Assembly (NCBI GenBank): GCA_037045435.1
Contig: JBAOID010000031.1
Location: 62,001-126,000 of the forward strand
Reading direction: 5' to 3'
Origin: CBDUEF01 sp018063485
Lineage (GTDB): Bacteria > Pseudomonadota > Alphaproteobacteria > Rhodobacterales > Rhodobacteraceae
Length of the DNA: 64,000 nt
Shown here: positions 8,874-17,758 of the stretch, piece after piece
How positions within the stretch are numbered: the first letter of the stretch is position 1
How the letters are laid out: the number at the start of each line of letters is the position of its first letter
The notes under the pieces: model-generated
What the model was told of the DNA's origin: nothing
The model's database searches: none
The model's input: the letters and a program-made list of their open reading frames with translations, nothing else
Position numbers and translations under genes: made by a program

Positions 8874-9458
8874 CTAATTCTGCGACTCGTCCTTGGCTTT
8901 AAGGCTTGCCGATAGTCCTGCCAAGCCCGCAAAGGGTTTAAGATCGCTTTCTCGGATCGGTTCTGCTCCGGGCGGGGCATATTGGGTGGTCTTGAGTTCG
9001 GCACCCTTGGCGCGCGGGTAAAGCGGCAGGGCCAGGGTCAGCGCCTCTATCGCTATGGCCGCAATGTCGATCACATCGGGTAAGGGTTCGGAGTCATCAT
9101 CTGCCGGCAATTCCATTTCATCGCCCTCGGGGGTTTGATAATCCCGGATATAGCTGCGCGTGATGGCTTCGGCCAGATTTGAGGGCACGGGCATCAGGCT
9201 GATGACACAAGATTGCACAACGCGGGCCGAAAGCTGCGCGGTCAGTTTGTAATCATGTCGGCCCACGGGGATAATCTCGCCCACCAGTTCCAGGCGGGGA
9301 AGATCTTGAAGGCCAAGGGATGTGGCGATCAAGTCACGGTCCCTGGCCTCGGGGGCAAACCGAAAGTGCGTGGCTTTGCGCGACCCGAGTTTGGCCACCC
9401 GATAGGGCATCGAGGGCAGGCTGCCGGCGTCTGGTTGCGGCCCGTTGGCATCGGTCAT
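8874..9458 (-). CDS. DUF177 (YceD-like) protein
   Basis: Conserved 194-residue protein associated with 23S rRNA maturation in other lineages, based on family knowledge. Here the sequence shows a DUF177-like layout: a mixed N-terminal half, a central CVISLMPVPSNLAEAI region with one cysteine, an acidic stretch (GDEMELPADDDSEPLPDVID) and a conserved C-terminal segment, LALPLYPRAKGAEL. The start at 9458 (MTDANGPQP) has an AAGGAA ribosome site. Upstream in-frame sequence reads as noncoding. It is divergent from the BamE-like gene and precedes rpmF on the same strand, as is usual in this family of bacteria. Confidence 0.85.
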   Translation of the reverse strand: MTDANGPQPDAGSLPSMPYRVAKLGSRKATHFRFAPEARDRDLIATSLGLQDLPRLELVGEIIPVGRHDYKLTAQLSARVVQSCVISLMPVPSNLAEAITRSYIRDYQTPEGDEMELPADDDSEPLPDVIDIAAIAIEALTLALPLYPRAKGAELKTTQYAPPGAEPIRESDLKPFAGLAGLSASLKAKDESQN

Positions 9459-9677
9459 GACAAATTCCTTTCGATCTCGGCACGGTGTCACGGTGAACCA
9501 CCATCGCCGCGCGTTACTTTCTTGAACAGTGACGCGACCTTCTGTAAGCCAAAGCAAGGGCCGGTAACGGTTCAACAGGGTTGATGTGCGATAGTGCCGC
9601 AAAAAGGCGCTGGCAAGGAAAAGACTGTAGACAGGGTGCAAGACCCGTGCAGGCAGGACGTGGGCAAGAGGGTGGAC

Positions 9678-10142
9678 ATGACGGGACCGGGTTTTACACG
9701 TCGCCGGATGGCGGGCTTGCTTCTGGCGGCAGTCATGGTGCCGCTGGCCGCCTGTTCAGCGGTTTATGTCAACCACGGCTATGTTCCGTCTGATGAGGAA
9801 CTCGCCCTGATCGAAGTGGGCAAAGACACCCGTGAAACCGTGGGTGCAACCATTGGTCGCCCCTCGACCTCGGGCCTGTTGAACGATGTCGGTTGGTATT
9901 ATGTGCAAAGCCGTTGGAAGCATTTCGGTGCGATGCCCCCCAAGGAAGAGGACCGTCAGGTTGTGGCGATCTCCTTCACCGAGCAAGGGGTGGTTGAGAA
10001 CATTGAGCGATTCGGGCTTGAAAAGGGCCGAATCGTGCCACTGTCGCGCCGGGTTACTGACAGCAATATCAAGGGGTTGAGCTTTCTCAAGCAACTCTTC
10101 GGCTCGATTGGCCGCCTGAGCGCCGACCAACTCTTGAAATAG
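9678..10142 (+). CDS. bamE: Outer membrane assembly lipoprotein, BamE/SmpA-OmlA type
   Basis: Lipoprotein expected in the outer-membrane beta-barrel assembly machinery. From the ATG at 9678 it encodes 154 residues. A signal peptide (TRRRMAGLLLAAVMVPLAAC) ends in the lipobox LAAC, with the lipidated cysteine near residue 26. The SmpA/OmlA domain follows: LALIEVGKDTRETVGATIGRPS, GWYYVQSR and VVAISFTEQGVVENIERF. A GTG six bases upstream is an alternative start. The gene is divergent from the DUF177 gene and 44 bases upstream of the OlsB-like gene. Confidence 0.85.
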   Translation: MTGPGFTRRRMAGLLLAAVMVPLAACSAVYVNHGYVPSDEELALIEVGKDTRETVGATIGRPSTSGLLNDVGWYYVQSRWKHFGAMPPKEEDRQVVAISFTEQGVVENIERFGLEKGRIVPLSRRVTDSNIKGLSFLKQLFGSIGRLSADQLLK

Positions 10143-10186
10143 ACCATGGCAGGAACGGGGTTCGGGCTCGATTTGGCAGGTATCCG

Positions 10187-10915
10187 ATGCTGAGCCTTGG
10201 CCCCTATCGGGCGCGGCTTGCGCAGACGGCGCAAGACATGGCCCGCAGCCAAGCCCTGCGCCAGCAGGTGTTTCGCGCAAAAGCGCCGCCGACCGCAGTT
10301 GCTGGCGATGCTGATGCTTTTGACTCGCGTTGCCTGCATGTCTTGATCGAAGGGGCCGGTGCAGATCTGCTGTGTTGCTATCGCCTCTTGCCGCTTGCTG
10401 GCGGTGCTACGATCCTGAGCAGCTATTCCGCGCAATTCTATGACCTGACCCGTTTGACCGACTTTGCCGGTCCGATGCTGGAGCTGGGTCGGTTTTGTCT
10501 GAACCCCGCAGTGCATGACCCCGACGTTTTGCGCATTGCCTGGGCTGCCATGACGCGAATTGTCGATGACAGGGGGATAAGGCTGTTGTTTGGCTGTTCG
10601 TCCTTTGTCGGCGCAGACCCTGCGCCCCATGCCGAGGCACTGGCATATCTTGCCCGGCATCATTTGGCCCCGGATGAATGGTCGCCGGGCGTGAAAAACA
10701 GCAACGCCGTTGCGATGACGGCCAAAGATGTGCCGCGCCGCGCCTTGCTGGGAGTGCCGCCGTTGTTGCGCACCTATCTGCGGATGGGGGGCTGGGTCAG
10801 CAACCATGCGGTGCCCGATCTGGAACTGGATACGCTGCATGTGTTTACCGGGGTTGAGATTGACCACATCCCGGCGGCGCGCGCCCGGGCCTTGCGCGCC
10901 ATGGCATCTGCTTGA
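10187..10915 (+). CDS. olsB: GNAT-fold N-acyltransferase, OlsB-like (ornithine lipid)
   Basis: Predicted acyl-ACP-dependent acyltransferase that makes lyso-ornithine lipid. It encodes 242 residues with the OlsB/hemolysin-type acetyltransferase pattern: ARSQALRQQVF near the N-terminus, LLCCYRLLP, SSYSAQFYDLTRL, LELGRFCLNPA, LFGCSSFVGADP and PPLLRTYLRMGGWVS. The membrane-facing C-terminal segment is typical of this family. The partner olsA, the second acyltransferase, often lies next door in relatives, but here the following gene is an ABC-F ATPase. The fold assignment is strong. The exact substrate is inferred. Confidence 0.75.
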   Translation: MLSLGPYRARLAQTAQDMARSQALRQQVFRAKAPPTAVAGDADAFDSRCLHVLIEGAGADLLCCYRLLPLAGGATILSSYSAQFYDLTRLTDFAGPMLELGRFCLNPAVHDPDVLRIAWAAMTRIVDDRGIRLLFGCSSFVGADPAPHAEALAYLARHHLAPDEWSPGVKNSNAVAMTAKDVPRRALLGVPPLLRTYLRMGGWVSNHAVPDLELDTLHVFTGVEIDHIPAARARALRAMASA

Positions 10916-10945
10916 CGAACCTTCGCGCCCGGCATAGCAGGCGGC

Positions 10946-12748
10946 ATGGCACGCGCACCCCTTCTCCAGTTGTCCGGTATCTCGCTGACTTTCGGCGGCA
11001 ATCCGGTTTTTGACGAGCTTGATCTTGTCATTCAACCCAATGACCGGGTGGCCCTTGTGGGGCGCAACGGATCGGGGAAATCCACCCTTATGAAGGTGAT
11101 GGCGGGGCTGGCCGATCCCGATAAGGGCGCGCGCGTGGTGCCGCCGGGTGTGACCGTGGGCTATATGGAGCAAGACCCCGATCTTGCCGGGTTCGAAACG
11201 CTGGGCGATTTCGCGGCCTCGCGCCTGCCCGAGGATGAAACCTATCGCGTGGCGATGGTGGCCGAAGGGTTGAAGTTCAATCCTGATACCCCGGTGGCCA
11301 CGGCATCGGGGGGCGAGCGGCGGCGGGCTGCTCTGGCTAAACTGCTGGCCGAGGCGCCCGAGTTGATGCTGCTGGACGAGCCGACCAACCATCTGGATAT
11401 TCAGGCCATTCAATGGCTTGAGGAAGAATTGAAAACCACCCGCACCGCCTATGTGCTGATCAGCCATGACCGCGCGTTTTTGCGCGCACTGACCAAGGCC
11501 ACGCTGTGGATTGATCGCGGCCAGATCAGGCGGCGGGAATTGGGGTTCGAGGGTTTCGAGGACTGGCGCGAAACCGTCTGGGCCGAGGAAGACGATGCGC
11601 GCCACAAGCTGGATCGCAAGATCAAGGCCGAGGCGAAATGGGCGGTTGAAGGCATCTCGGCGCGGCGCAAGCGCAATCAGGGCCGGGTGCGCGCACTTGC
11701 CGAGTTGCGCTCTGAACGCAGCAGCCAGATCCGGCGGCAGGGGACTGCCGCTCTGGAGCTGGAAAGCGGGACGCAATCGGGCAAGCGGGTGATCGAGGTC
11801 AAGGGCATCTCGAAAAGTTTTGGCGACAAGAAAATCGTCGAGAATTTCGATCTGCGGGTGTTGCGCGGGGATCGGGTGGCCTTTGTTGGCCCCAATGGCA
11901 TTGGCAAGACCACACTTTTGAAGATGTTGATCGGGGAAATCACCCCTGACGCAGGTGAGGTCAGGCTGGGCACCAATCTGGAGATCGCGGTGTTCGATCA
12001 GGCCCGCGCGCGGCTGGACCCCGAGGCCACGCTTTGGGACAGCCTGACCAATGATCCCCTGATGGCGGTTTCGGGGGCCTCGGATCAGGTGATGGTGCGC
12101 GGTAACCCCAAGCATGTGGTGGCCTACCTGAAAGACTTCCTGTTCGACGAGCGGCAGGCACGGGCACCGGTCAAATCGCTGTCGGGCGGCGAAAAGGCGC
12201 GGCTGTTGCTGGCCAAGTTGATGGCGCAGCCCTCGAACCTGTTGATCATGGACGAGCCGACCAACGATCTGGACGTGGAAACGCTGGACCTGTTGCAAGA
12301 TATTCTGGGCGATTACGACGGCACCGTGCTGCTGGTCAGCCACGACCGCGATTTCATCGACCGCATCGCCACCACGACGATTGCGATGGAGGGCAAAGGC
12401 CGCGCCAGTGCCTTTCCGGGGGGCTGGTCGGATTATGTCACCCAGCGCCAGTTGACAGCAGATTCGGTGACCTTTGACAATGTGAAGGGTGGCAAGGCCG
12501 AACCCGCCAAGGCTGCCCGAATGTCCGATGGTCTCAGCTTTACCGAACGCAAGCGGCTTGAGGACTTGCCTGCCATCATCGCCAAACTGGAAGCCGAGAT
12601 CAGCAAGCTGACCGATTTCATCTCTGATCCTGCGATGTTCACCAAGGAACCGGTGAAATTTCGCAAGGCGTCCGAGGCAATGGCCGAACGCCAGGCTGTG
12701 CTTTCAGCCGCCGAAGCCGAGTGGCTGGATTTGGCCGACCGCGAATAA
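10946..12748 (+). CDS. ABC-F family ATPase (Uup-like)
   Basis: Soluble duplicated ATP-binding protein of 600 residues with no membrane domain. ABC-F proteins act on ribosomes or on DNA/RNA processes rather than transport. Domain 1 has GRNGSGKST, SGGERRRAAL and LMLLDEPTNHLDI. Domain 2 has GPNGIGKTT, LSGGEKARLLLAKL and LLIMDEPTNDLDVE. The interdomain linker is basic (ISARRKRNQGRVRAL), and a C-terminal coiled coil (about 530-600, KRLEDLPAIIAKLEAEISKL) matches Uup rather than EttA. It lies 30 bases after the OlsB-like gene on the same strand. Confidence 0.9.
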   Translation: MARAPLLQLSGISLTFGGNPVFDELDLVIQPNDRVALVGRNGSGKSTLMKVMAGLADPDKGARVVPPGVTVGYMEQDPDLAGFETLGDFAASRLPEDETYRVAMVAEGLKFNPDTPVATASGGERRRAALAKLLAEAPELMLLDEPTNHLDIQAIQWLEEELKTTRTAYVLISHDRAFLRALTKATLWIDRGQIRRRELGFEGFEDWRETVWAEEDDARHKLDRKIKAEAKWAVEGISARRKRNQGRVRALAELRSERSSQIRRQGTAALELESGTQSGKRVIEVKGISKSFGDKKIVENFDLRVLRGDRVAFVGPNGIGKTTLLKMLIGEITPDAGEVRLGTNLEIAVFDQARARLDPEATLWDSLTNDPLMAVSGASDQVMVRGNPKHVVAYLKDFLFDERQARAPVKSLSGGEKARLLLAKLMAQPSNLLIMDEPTNDLDVETLDLLQDILGDYDGTVLLVSHDRDFIDRIATTTIAMEGKGRASAFPGGWSDYVTQRQLTADSVTFDNVKGGKAEPAKAARMSDGLSFTERKRLEDLPAIIAKLEAEISKLTDFISDPAMFTKEPVKFRKASEAMAERQAVLSAAEAEWLDLADRE

Positions 12749-12933
12749 CCGGGCCTTTTCGGTGCTTTCTTGCCGGTTGGGGCCGGGACATCAGCGCTCT
12801 TTGGCCGTCGGCGAAAACCGCCCATCACCAGTGAGTTACCCCATCTTGTAAGAGCCATTGGTCCGTCCGAGATGTTGCAGGCAGACTTGGGCGCAGTTCA
12901 GCGCCCGCACGGCTGAACACCTAGGAGAGACAG

Positions 12934-13512
12934 ATGAAAACCAAATTCGCAGCAACGGCCATCGTTGCCCTGATGCTGGGGCTTCCCGCAAATGCCGGGG
13001 GCCTTGTGCAACCAGCCCCCGAACCGCAAGTGGTGCCCGAAGCGGTACCGCTCTACACCCCAACCGCCGATTGGAGCGGCGGCTATATCGGTGCGCAACT
13101 TGGCTATGGCGATGTGACAAGCACTGGCGGTGTTCTTGATGGCAACGGCTCCATTGGCGGCATTCACGCCGGTTATCGCATGGATTATGGCAAGTTCGTT
13201 GGCGGTGCGGAAATCTCCTATGATGTGGCGAATATTGATATCGGCACCTTTGGCGACACATTGGACAATGTGGCGCGTCTGAAGTTGATCGCCGGCGCAG
13301 ATCTGGGCAAGACCCTGGTCTATGCAAGCGTTGGTGCGGCGCGGGCCAATGCCACGATTGGTGGTGTCGATATGTCGGACAACGGCTTTGAATTCGGTGT
13401 CGGCGCCGATTATGCGCTGAGTGATCGCTGGACAGTCGGTGGCGAGGTGATGGCGCATCGTTTCAACGACTTCGCCGGTTCGGGCGTTGATCTGGATGCC
13501 ACCACGATTTAG
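12934..13512 (+). CDS. Small outer-membrane beta-barrel protein, ended by an in-frame amber
   Basis: Opa/OmpW-like eight-strand porin-type barrel. A signal peptide (1-21, cleavage after LPANA) precedes a short linker and about 150 residues of alternating glycine/aromatic strands: WSGGYIGAQLGYGDV, GYRMDYGKFVGGAEISYDV, VYASVGAARA and FGVGADYALSDRWTVGGEV. The frame meets TAG at 13510-13512 after LDATTI. The next codons in the same frame read AKVAYRF then TGA at 13536. That is exactly a final strand with a C-terminal aromatic residue, the BAM recognition signal. The true product is probably 199-200 residues and the TAG may be a base error. An AGGAGA ribosome site precedes the ATG. Confidence 0.82.
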   Translation: MKTKFAATAIVALMLGLPANAGGLVQPAPEPQVVPEAVPLYTPTADWSGGYIGAQLGYGDVTSTGGVLDGNGSIGGIHAGYRMDYGKFVGGAEISYDVANIDIGTFGDTLDNVARLKLIAGADLGKTLVYASVGAARANATIGGVDMSDNGFEFGVGADYALSDRWTVGGEVMAHRFNDFAGSGVDLDATTI

Positions 13513-13552
13513 GCCAAGGTTGCCTATCGGTTCTGACCTGTAAACCGAAATA

Positions 13553-13580
13553 GGGGATGCGGGCGCGCATCCCCTTCTTT
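13553..13580 (+). terminator. Rho-independent terminator after the beta-barrel gene
   Basis: A perfect 9-base stem (GGGGATGCG / CGCATCCCC) with loop GGCG is followed by TTCTTT. It starts 17 bases after the downstream stop at 13536. This supports the idea that translation normally runs to 13536. It ends the beta-barrel transcript before cysS. Confidence 0.85.
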
Positions 13581-13799
13581 CGGCACAGAAATTTCGCCGC
13601 GCCAAACAACAGGCTTGGAATTGCAAGGCTCTGGCGTTATCATGCCGGCATGAGAACACCGCATATCACCGCGATTTGCTGCATTACCCGCTGACTTTGT
13701 CGCGCGGGCCGTCTCTTATTCCCTAACCCGGATCAAGCTGATAGACCCGCGCGGGCAAGCGCTTTGGGTTGATTTGGTTATGGGATTTTGGAATTGGAA

Positions 13800-15291
13800 A
13801 TGACGATCAAACTGCACAACACCAAGACCCGTATGAAAGAGGTTTTTACGCCGATTGATCCCGAAAATGTGCGGATGTATGTCTGCGGACCGACGGTTTA
13901 CGACCGCGCGCATCTGGGCAATGGCCGCCCGGTGGTGGTGTTTGACGTGCTCTTTCGCCTGCTGCGCCATGTTTATGGTGCCGATCACGTCACCTATGTG
14001 CGCAATTTCACCGACGTGGATGACAAGATCAACGCCGAGGCCTTGCGCCGTCAGGCCGCTGGCGCGCCCGGCACACTGGAAGAGTTGATCCATCAGCGGA
14101 CCGAGGAAACCATCGCCTGGTATCACGCCGATATGGACGCTTTGGGCGCGCTGCGCGCCCAGCGCATGAGCCGCGCGCAACCGAATACATCGGGCCGATG
14201 GTGGCGATGATTTCGGACCTGATCGCCAAGGGCCATGCTTACGCGCGTGAGGGCCATGTGCTGTTCCGGGTGCGGTCCTATTCTGAATATGGCGCGCTGT
14301 CGGGCCGCTCGGTTGATGACATGATCGCCGGTGCGCGGGTGGAAGTGGCCCCGTTCAAGGAAGACCCGATGGATTTCGTGCTGTGGAAGCCGTCTTCGCG
14401 GCGATGAGCCGGGCTGGGACAGCCCTTGGGGCCGGGGCCGTCCGGGCTGGCATATCGAATGCTCGGCGATGAGCTACGAATTGCTGGGGCCATCGTTTGA
14501 CATTCACGGCGGCGGGCTTGATCTGCAATTCCCGCACCATGAGAACGAAATCGCCCAAAGCCGCTGCGCCCATCCGCAGGCGGGGTTCGCCAATGTCTGG
14601 CTGCACAACGAGATGTTGCAGGTCGAGGGCAAGAAGATGTCCAAGATCCTTGGGCAATTTCTTCACCGTGCGCGATTTGCTGGATCAGGGCGTGCCGGGG
14701 GAGGTGATCCGCTTTGTCTATCTGAGCACGCATTATTCCAAGCCGATGGATTGGACAGATACCAAAAGGCGTGAAGTGGAAGCAAGATTGGACAGGCTGC
14801 TACCTGCCGTTACTGCTGCGATCAAGATCGGTCGCGCACCTTCGGGAGTGTTTAGTGACCTTCCAAAAGGCATGCAGTTATCCCTTGCGGATGATCTCAA
14901 CACCAGTGCTGCGATTGTTTCACTTGAAAATGCGGCTGAGCTATTGATCAGGCTTCAGACCGGCGATGTGGTGCCCCAAAATGCCAGCCTGCAGGATGCA
15001 CTCAATGTTGCGGCGACCCAATTTCTTTCGGGTCTGGACGTCTTGGGGCTTTATGACTTGATGTTGAAACGTCGATCCGAACGAGAAGGAGCAAGGCATT
15101 TACTTGATCCGGTCCATTTGAACTTTGTTCTCACGTTTGAAAGTGCACGCCAAACCAAGGATTTTTCACCGCTTGATCGGTTGAAGGTCGCACTTATCGA
15201 AGCGGGGGTTGAAGTTCGAATGTCAAAGTCGGGTGTCGAATTGCTACCGGGGCCAAATTTCGACCCTGCCAAACTGGACGCCCTCAAATGA
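13800..15291 (+). CDS. cysS: Cysteine-tRNA ligase (three frameshifts)
   Basis: Charges tRNA-Cys. Class I signatures are present: the HIGH-like region MYVCGPTVYDRAHLGNGRP, zinc/active-site segments RPGWHIECSAMSYELLG and DIHGGGLDLQFPHHENEIAQ, and the KMSKS-like GKKMSKILG. The frame breaks near 14165, 14400 and at the ggg run 14652-14654. Each break is repaired by a small indel, the last giving LGNFFTVRDLLDQGV. The gene is read here as one intact gene of about 495 residues. From about 14760 the base composition drops to about 50% GC, while codons before it are clearly GC-rich. The stop overlaps the cimA ATG (ATGA). Confidence 0.9.
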
Positions 15292-16911
15292 CCCCCGACC
15301 GCCTCTATCTCTTCGACACTACCCTGCGCGATGGCCAGCAGACCCAGGGCGTGCAGTTCTCAACCGCTGAAAAGCTGCAAATCGCCGCGTCGCTGGAGGC
15401 TTTGGGCGTCGACTACATCGAAGGCGGTTGGCCGGGGGCGAATCCGACCGATTTCGGAGTTTTTCGCCCAGGTGCCAAAGCTGCGCGCCAGCATGACGGC
15501 TTTTGGCATGACCAAACGGGTCGGGCGCTCGGCGGAAAATGATGATGTGCTGGCGGCGGTGCTGGATGCGGGCACGCCTGCGGTTTGTCTGGTCGGCAAA
15601 TGCCATGAGTTCCATGTGACCACCGCACTTGGCGTCAGCCTTGAGGAAAACCGCGAGGCGATTGCCGCCTCTTTCAAGCATGTGGTGGCCAAGGGCCGCG
15701 AGGCGCTGTTTGATGCCGAGCACTTCTTTGACGGCTATCGCGCCAATCCGGCCTATGCGCTGGCCTGCCTGCGCGCCGCTTTTGAGGCCGGAGCGCGCTG
15801 GATTGTGCTCTGCGATACCAATGGCGGCACCTTGCCCAGCGAAGTCGCCCGCGTGGTGCGCGAAGTGATCGCAAGCGGCATTCCCGGTGCGCGTTTGGGC
15901 ATCCATTGCCATGACGATACCGGCAATGCGGTGGCCAACTCGCTGGCTGCGGTTGAGGCGGGCGCGCGGCAGATCCAAGGCACGCTGAACGGGCTGGGCG
16001 AGCGCTGTGGCAATGCCAATCTGGTGACTTTGATCCCGACCTTGCTGTTGAAGGAACCCTTTGCCAGCAGCCTGAAAACCGGGGTGAGCCGTGAGGCCAT
16101 GGCCGGATTGGTGCGGCTGTCACGCGGGCTTGATGATATTCTGAACCGGGTGCCGCTGCGCTCGGCGCCTTATGTCGGGGCGAGTGCCTTTGCCCATAAG
16201 GCGGGGCTGCATGCTTCGGCCATTCTGAAAGACCCGACCACTTATGAGCATGTCGCCCCTGACCTGATCGGCAATGAGCGGGTGATCCCGATGTCAAATC
16301 AGGCCGGACAATCGAACCTGAGGGCACGGCTGGCGGCGGCGGGGATTGCGGTCAAGGCGGGCGATCCGCGCTTGGGGCGGATATTGGAGATCGTGAAAGA
16401 GCGCGAGGATCAGGGCTATGCCTATGACGGCGCGCAGGCGAGTTTCGAGTTGGTGGCGCGGCGCGAGTTGGGGCTGATGCCCACGTTCTTCGAGATCAAG
16501 CGCTACCGGGTGACGGTGGAGCGCAGAAAGAACAAGTATGACCGGATGGTGAGCCTTTCAGAAGCGGTGGTGGTGGTGAAGATCGGCGACAAGAAGATGT
16601 TGTCGGTGTCGGAAAGCATGGATGAAAATGGCACTGATCGCGGGCCGGTCAATGCTTTGTCAAAGGCCCTGGCCAAGGATCTGGGGCCCTATCAGGGCAT
16701 GATTGATGATGTGCGGCTGGTCGATTTCAAAGTGCGGATCACCCAAGGCGGCACCGAAGCGGTGACGCGGGTGATCATTGACTCGGAAGATGCCCAAGGG
16801 CGGCGCTGGTCTACTGTCGGCGTGTCCGCCAATATCGTCGACGCCAGTTTCGAGGCGCTTTTGGATGCGATCAACTGGAAGCTGGTGCGCGATATCGGGG
16901 TGCCTGCATGA
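15288..16911 (+). CDS. cimA: (R)-citramalate synthase, CimA type (frameshifted)
   Basis: HMGL-like/LeuA-superfamily enzyme that condenses pyruvate with acetyl-CoA to citramalate, a route to 2-oxobutyrate and isoleucine. It begins RLYLFDTTLRDGQQTQG. It contains the metal-binding HCHDDTGNAVANSLAAVEAG segment, QIQGTLNGLGERCGNANL and a C-terminal LeuA-type allosteric domain (from about 400). At about 540 residues it fits CimA rather than 2-isopropylmalate synthase. One insertion in the ttt run at 15452-15454 splits the frame. Removing it restores NPTDSEFFAQVPKLRA. The stop overlaps the following gene by ATGA. Confidence 0.88.
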
Positions 16912-17669
16912 GCGTTGAGGCCTGTGCGGCGCTGGTCGAACGCGGCGATCCCGACCGCTTTCGTGCGGTGATGGCGGCCCCGGTGGCGGTGCGGGGGCGC
17001 TTGTTCGTGCTTTACGCCTATAATCTGGAACTGGCCCGCGCGCCTTGGGTGACGAAAGAGCCGATGATTGCCGAGATGCGGCTGCAATGGTGGCGCGATC
17101 TGGTGGCGGAAACGGCCCTGCGTGCGCATGAGGTGGCGGGGCCGTTGCAGGGGTTGATCCGTGAGGCCGGGTTGCCGGTGGTGGTGCTGGAGGCGATGGG
17201 CGCGGCGCGGCTTTGGGATATCCATGCCGATCCGTTCGAGGATCAGGCGGCGATGGATGCCTATCTTGAGGATACAGCCGCTGGGTTGATGTGGCTGGCG
17301 GCGCGGGCTTTGGGGGCCTCTGATGCGGCCGAGCCGGTGGCGCGGGGCCAGGGGTGGGCGGCGGGGCTGGCCAACTACCTGCGGGCGGTTCCTGAATTGG
17401 AGGCGCGGGGCAAGCGCCCCTTGGTCGATGGGCGGCGCGAGGCGGTGCGCGATTTGGCGGCCCGGGGGCTGGAGCGGCTGGCAAAGGCGCGGCAGGGGCG
17501 GCGGGTGTTGGGGCAGGCGGCTCCGGCGCTGCTGGCGGGATGGCAGGCTGAGGGGTTGCTGCGCCAGGTTGTGGCCGAGCCGGGGCGGGTGGCGGACGGA
17601 AATATGGGGCTTTCGGAATTTTCCATCCGGGGGCGGCTTTTGTGGCAGGCCACAACGGGGCGTTGGTAG
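16908..17669 (+). CDS. Squalene/phytoene synthase-family protein
   Basis: Protein of 253 residues with the trans-isoprenyl-diphosphate synthase-like fold of squalene/phytoene synthases. Visible landmarks are RFRAVMAAPVAVRGRLFVLYAYNLELAR, EMRLQWWRDLV and DQAAMDAYLEDTAAGLMW. The DxxxD metal sites of true phytoene synthases are not clear. This fits the NDUFAF6-like branch, linked to respiratory complex I assembly in eukaryotes and often annotated simply as a squalene/phytoene synthase family protein. It is translationally coupled to cimA by an ATGA overlap. Composition is strongly GC-rich. Function uncertain. Confidence 0.7.
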   Translation: MSVEACAALVERGDPDRFRAVMAAPVAVRGRLFVLYAYNLELARAPWVTKEPMIAEMRLQWWRDLVAETALRAHEVAGPLQGLIREAGLPVVVLEAMGAARLWDIHADPFEDQAAMDAYLEDTAAGLMWLAARALGASDAAEPVARGQGWAAGLANYLRAVPELEARGKRPLVDGRREAVRDLAARGLERLAKARQGRRVLGQAAPALLAGWQAEGLLRQVVAEPGRVADGNMGLSEFSIRGRLLWQATTGRW

Positions 17670-17758
17670 CAACGCGGCGCACCTTAAATCATTTGGAATC
17701 AGATGCTTGCAAAAGCGTATTGCCATGGCATCAACCTTTGAACGCCGGCACGCCGCCC

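Noticed and set aside
9956..12343. Long open frame on the minus strand opposite the OlsB-like and ABC-F genes (about 795 residues).
   Set aside because: The translation is rich in His, Arg, Gln and Pro with no domain. It lies opposite strong genes. GC-rich antisense frames are long by chance.
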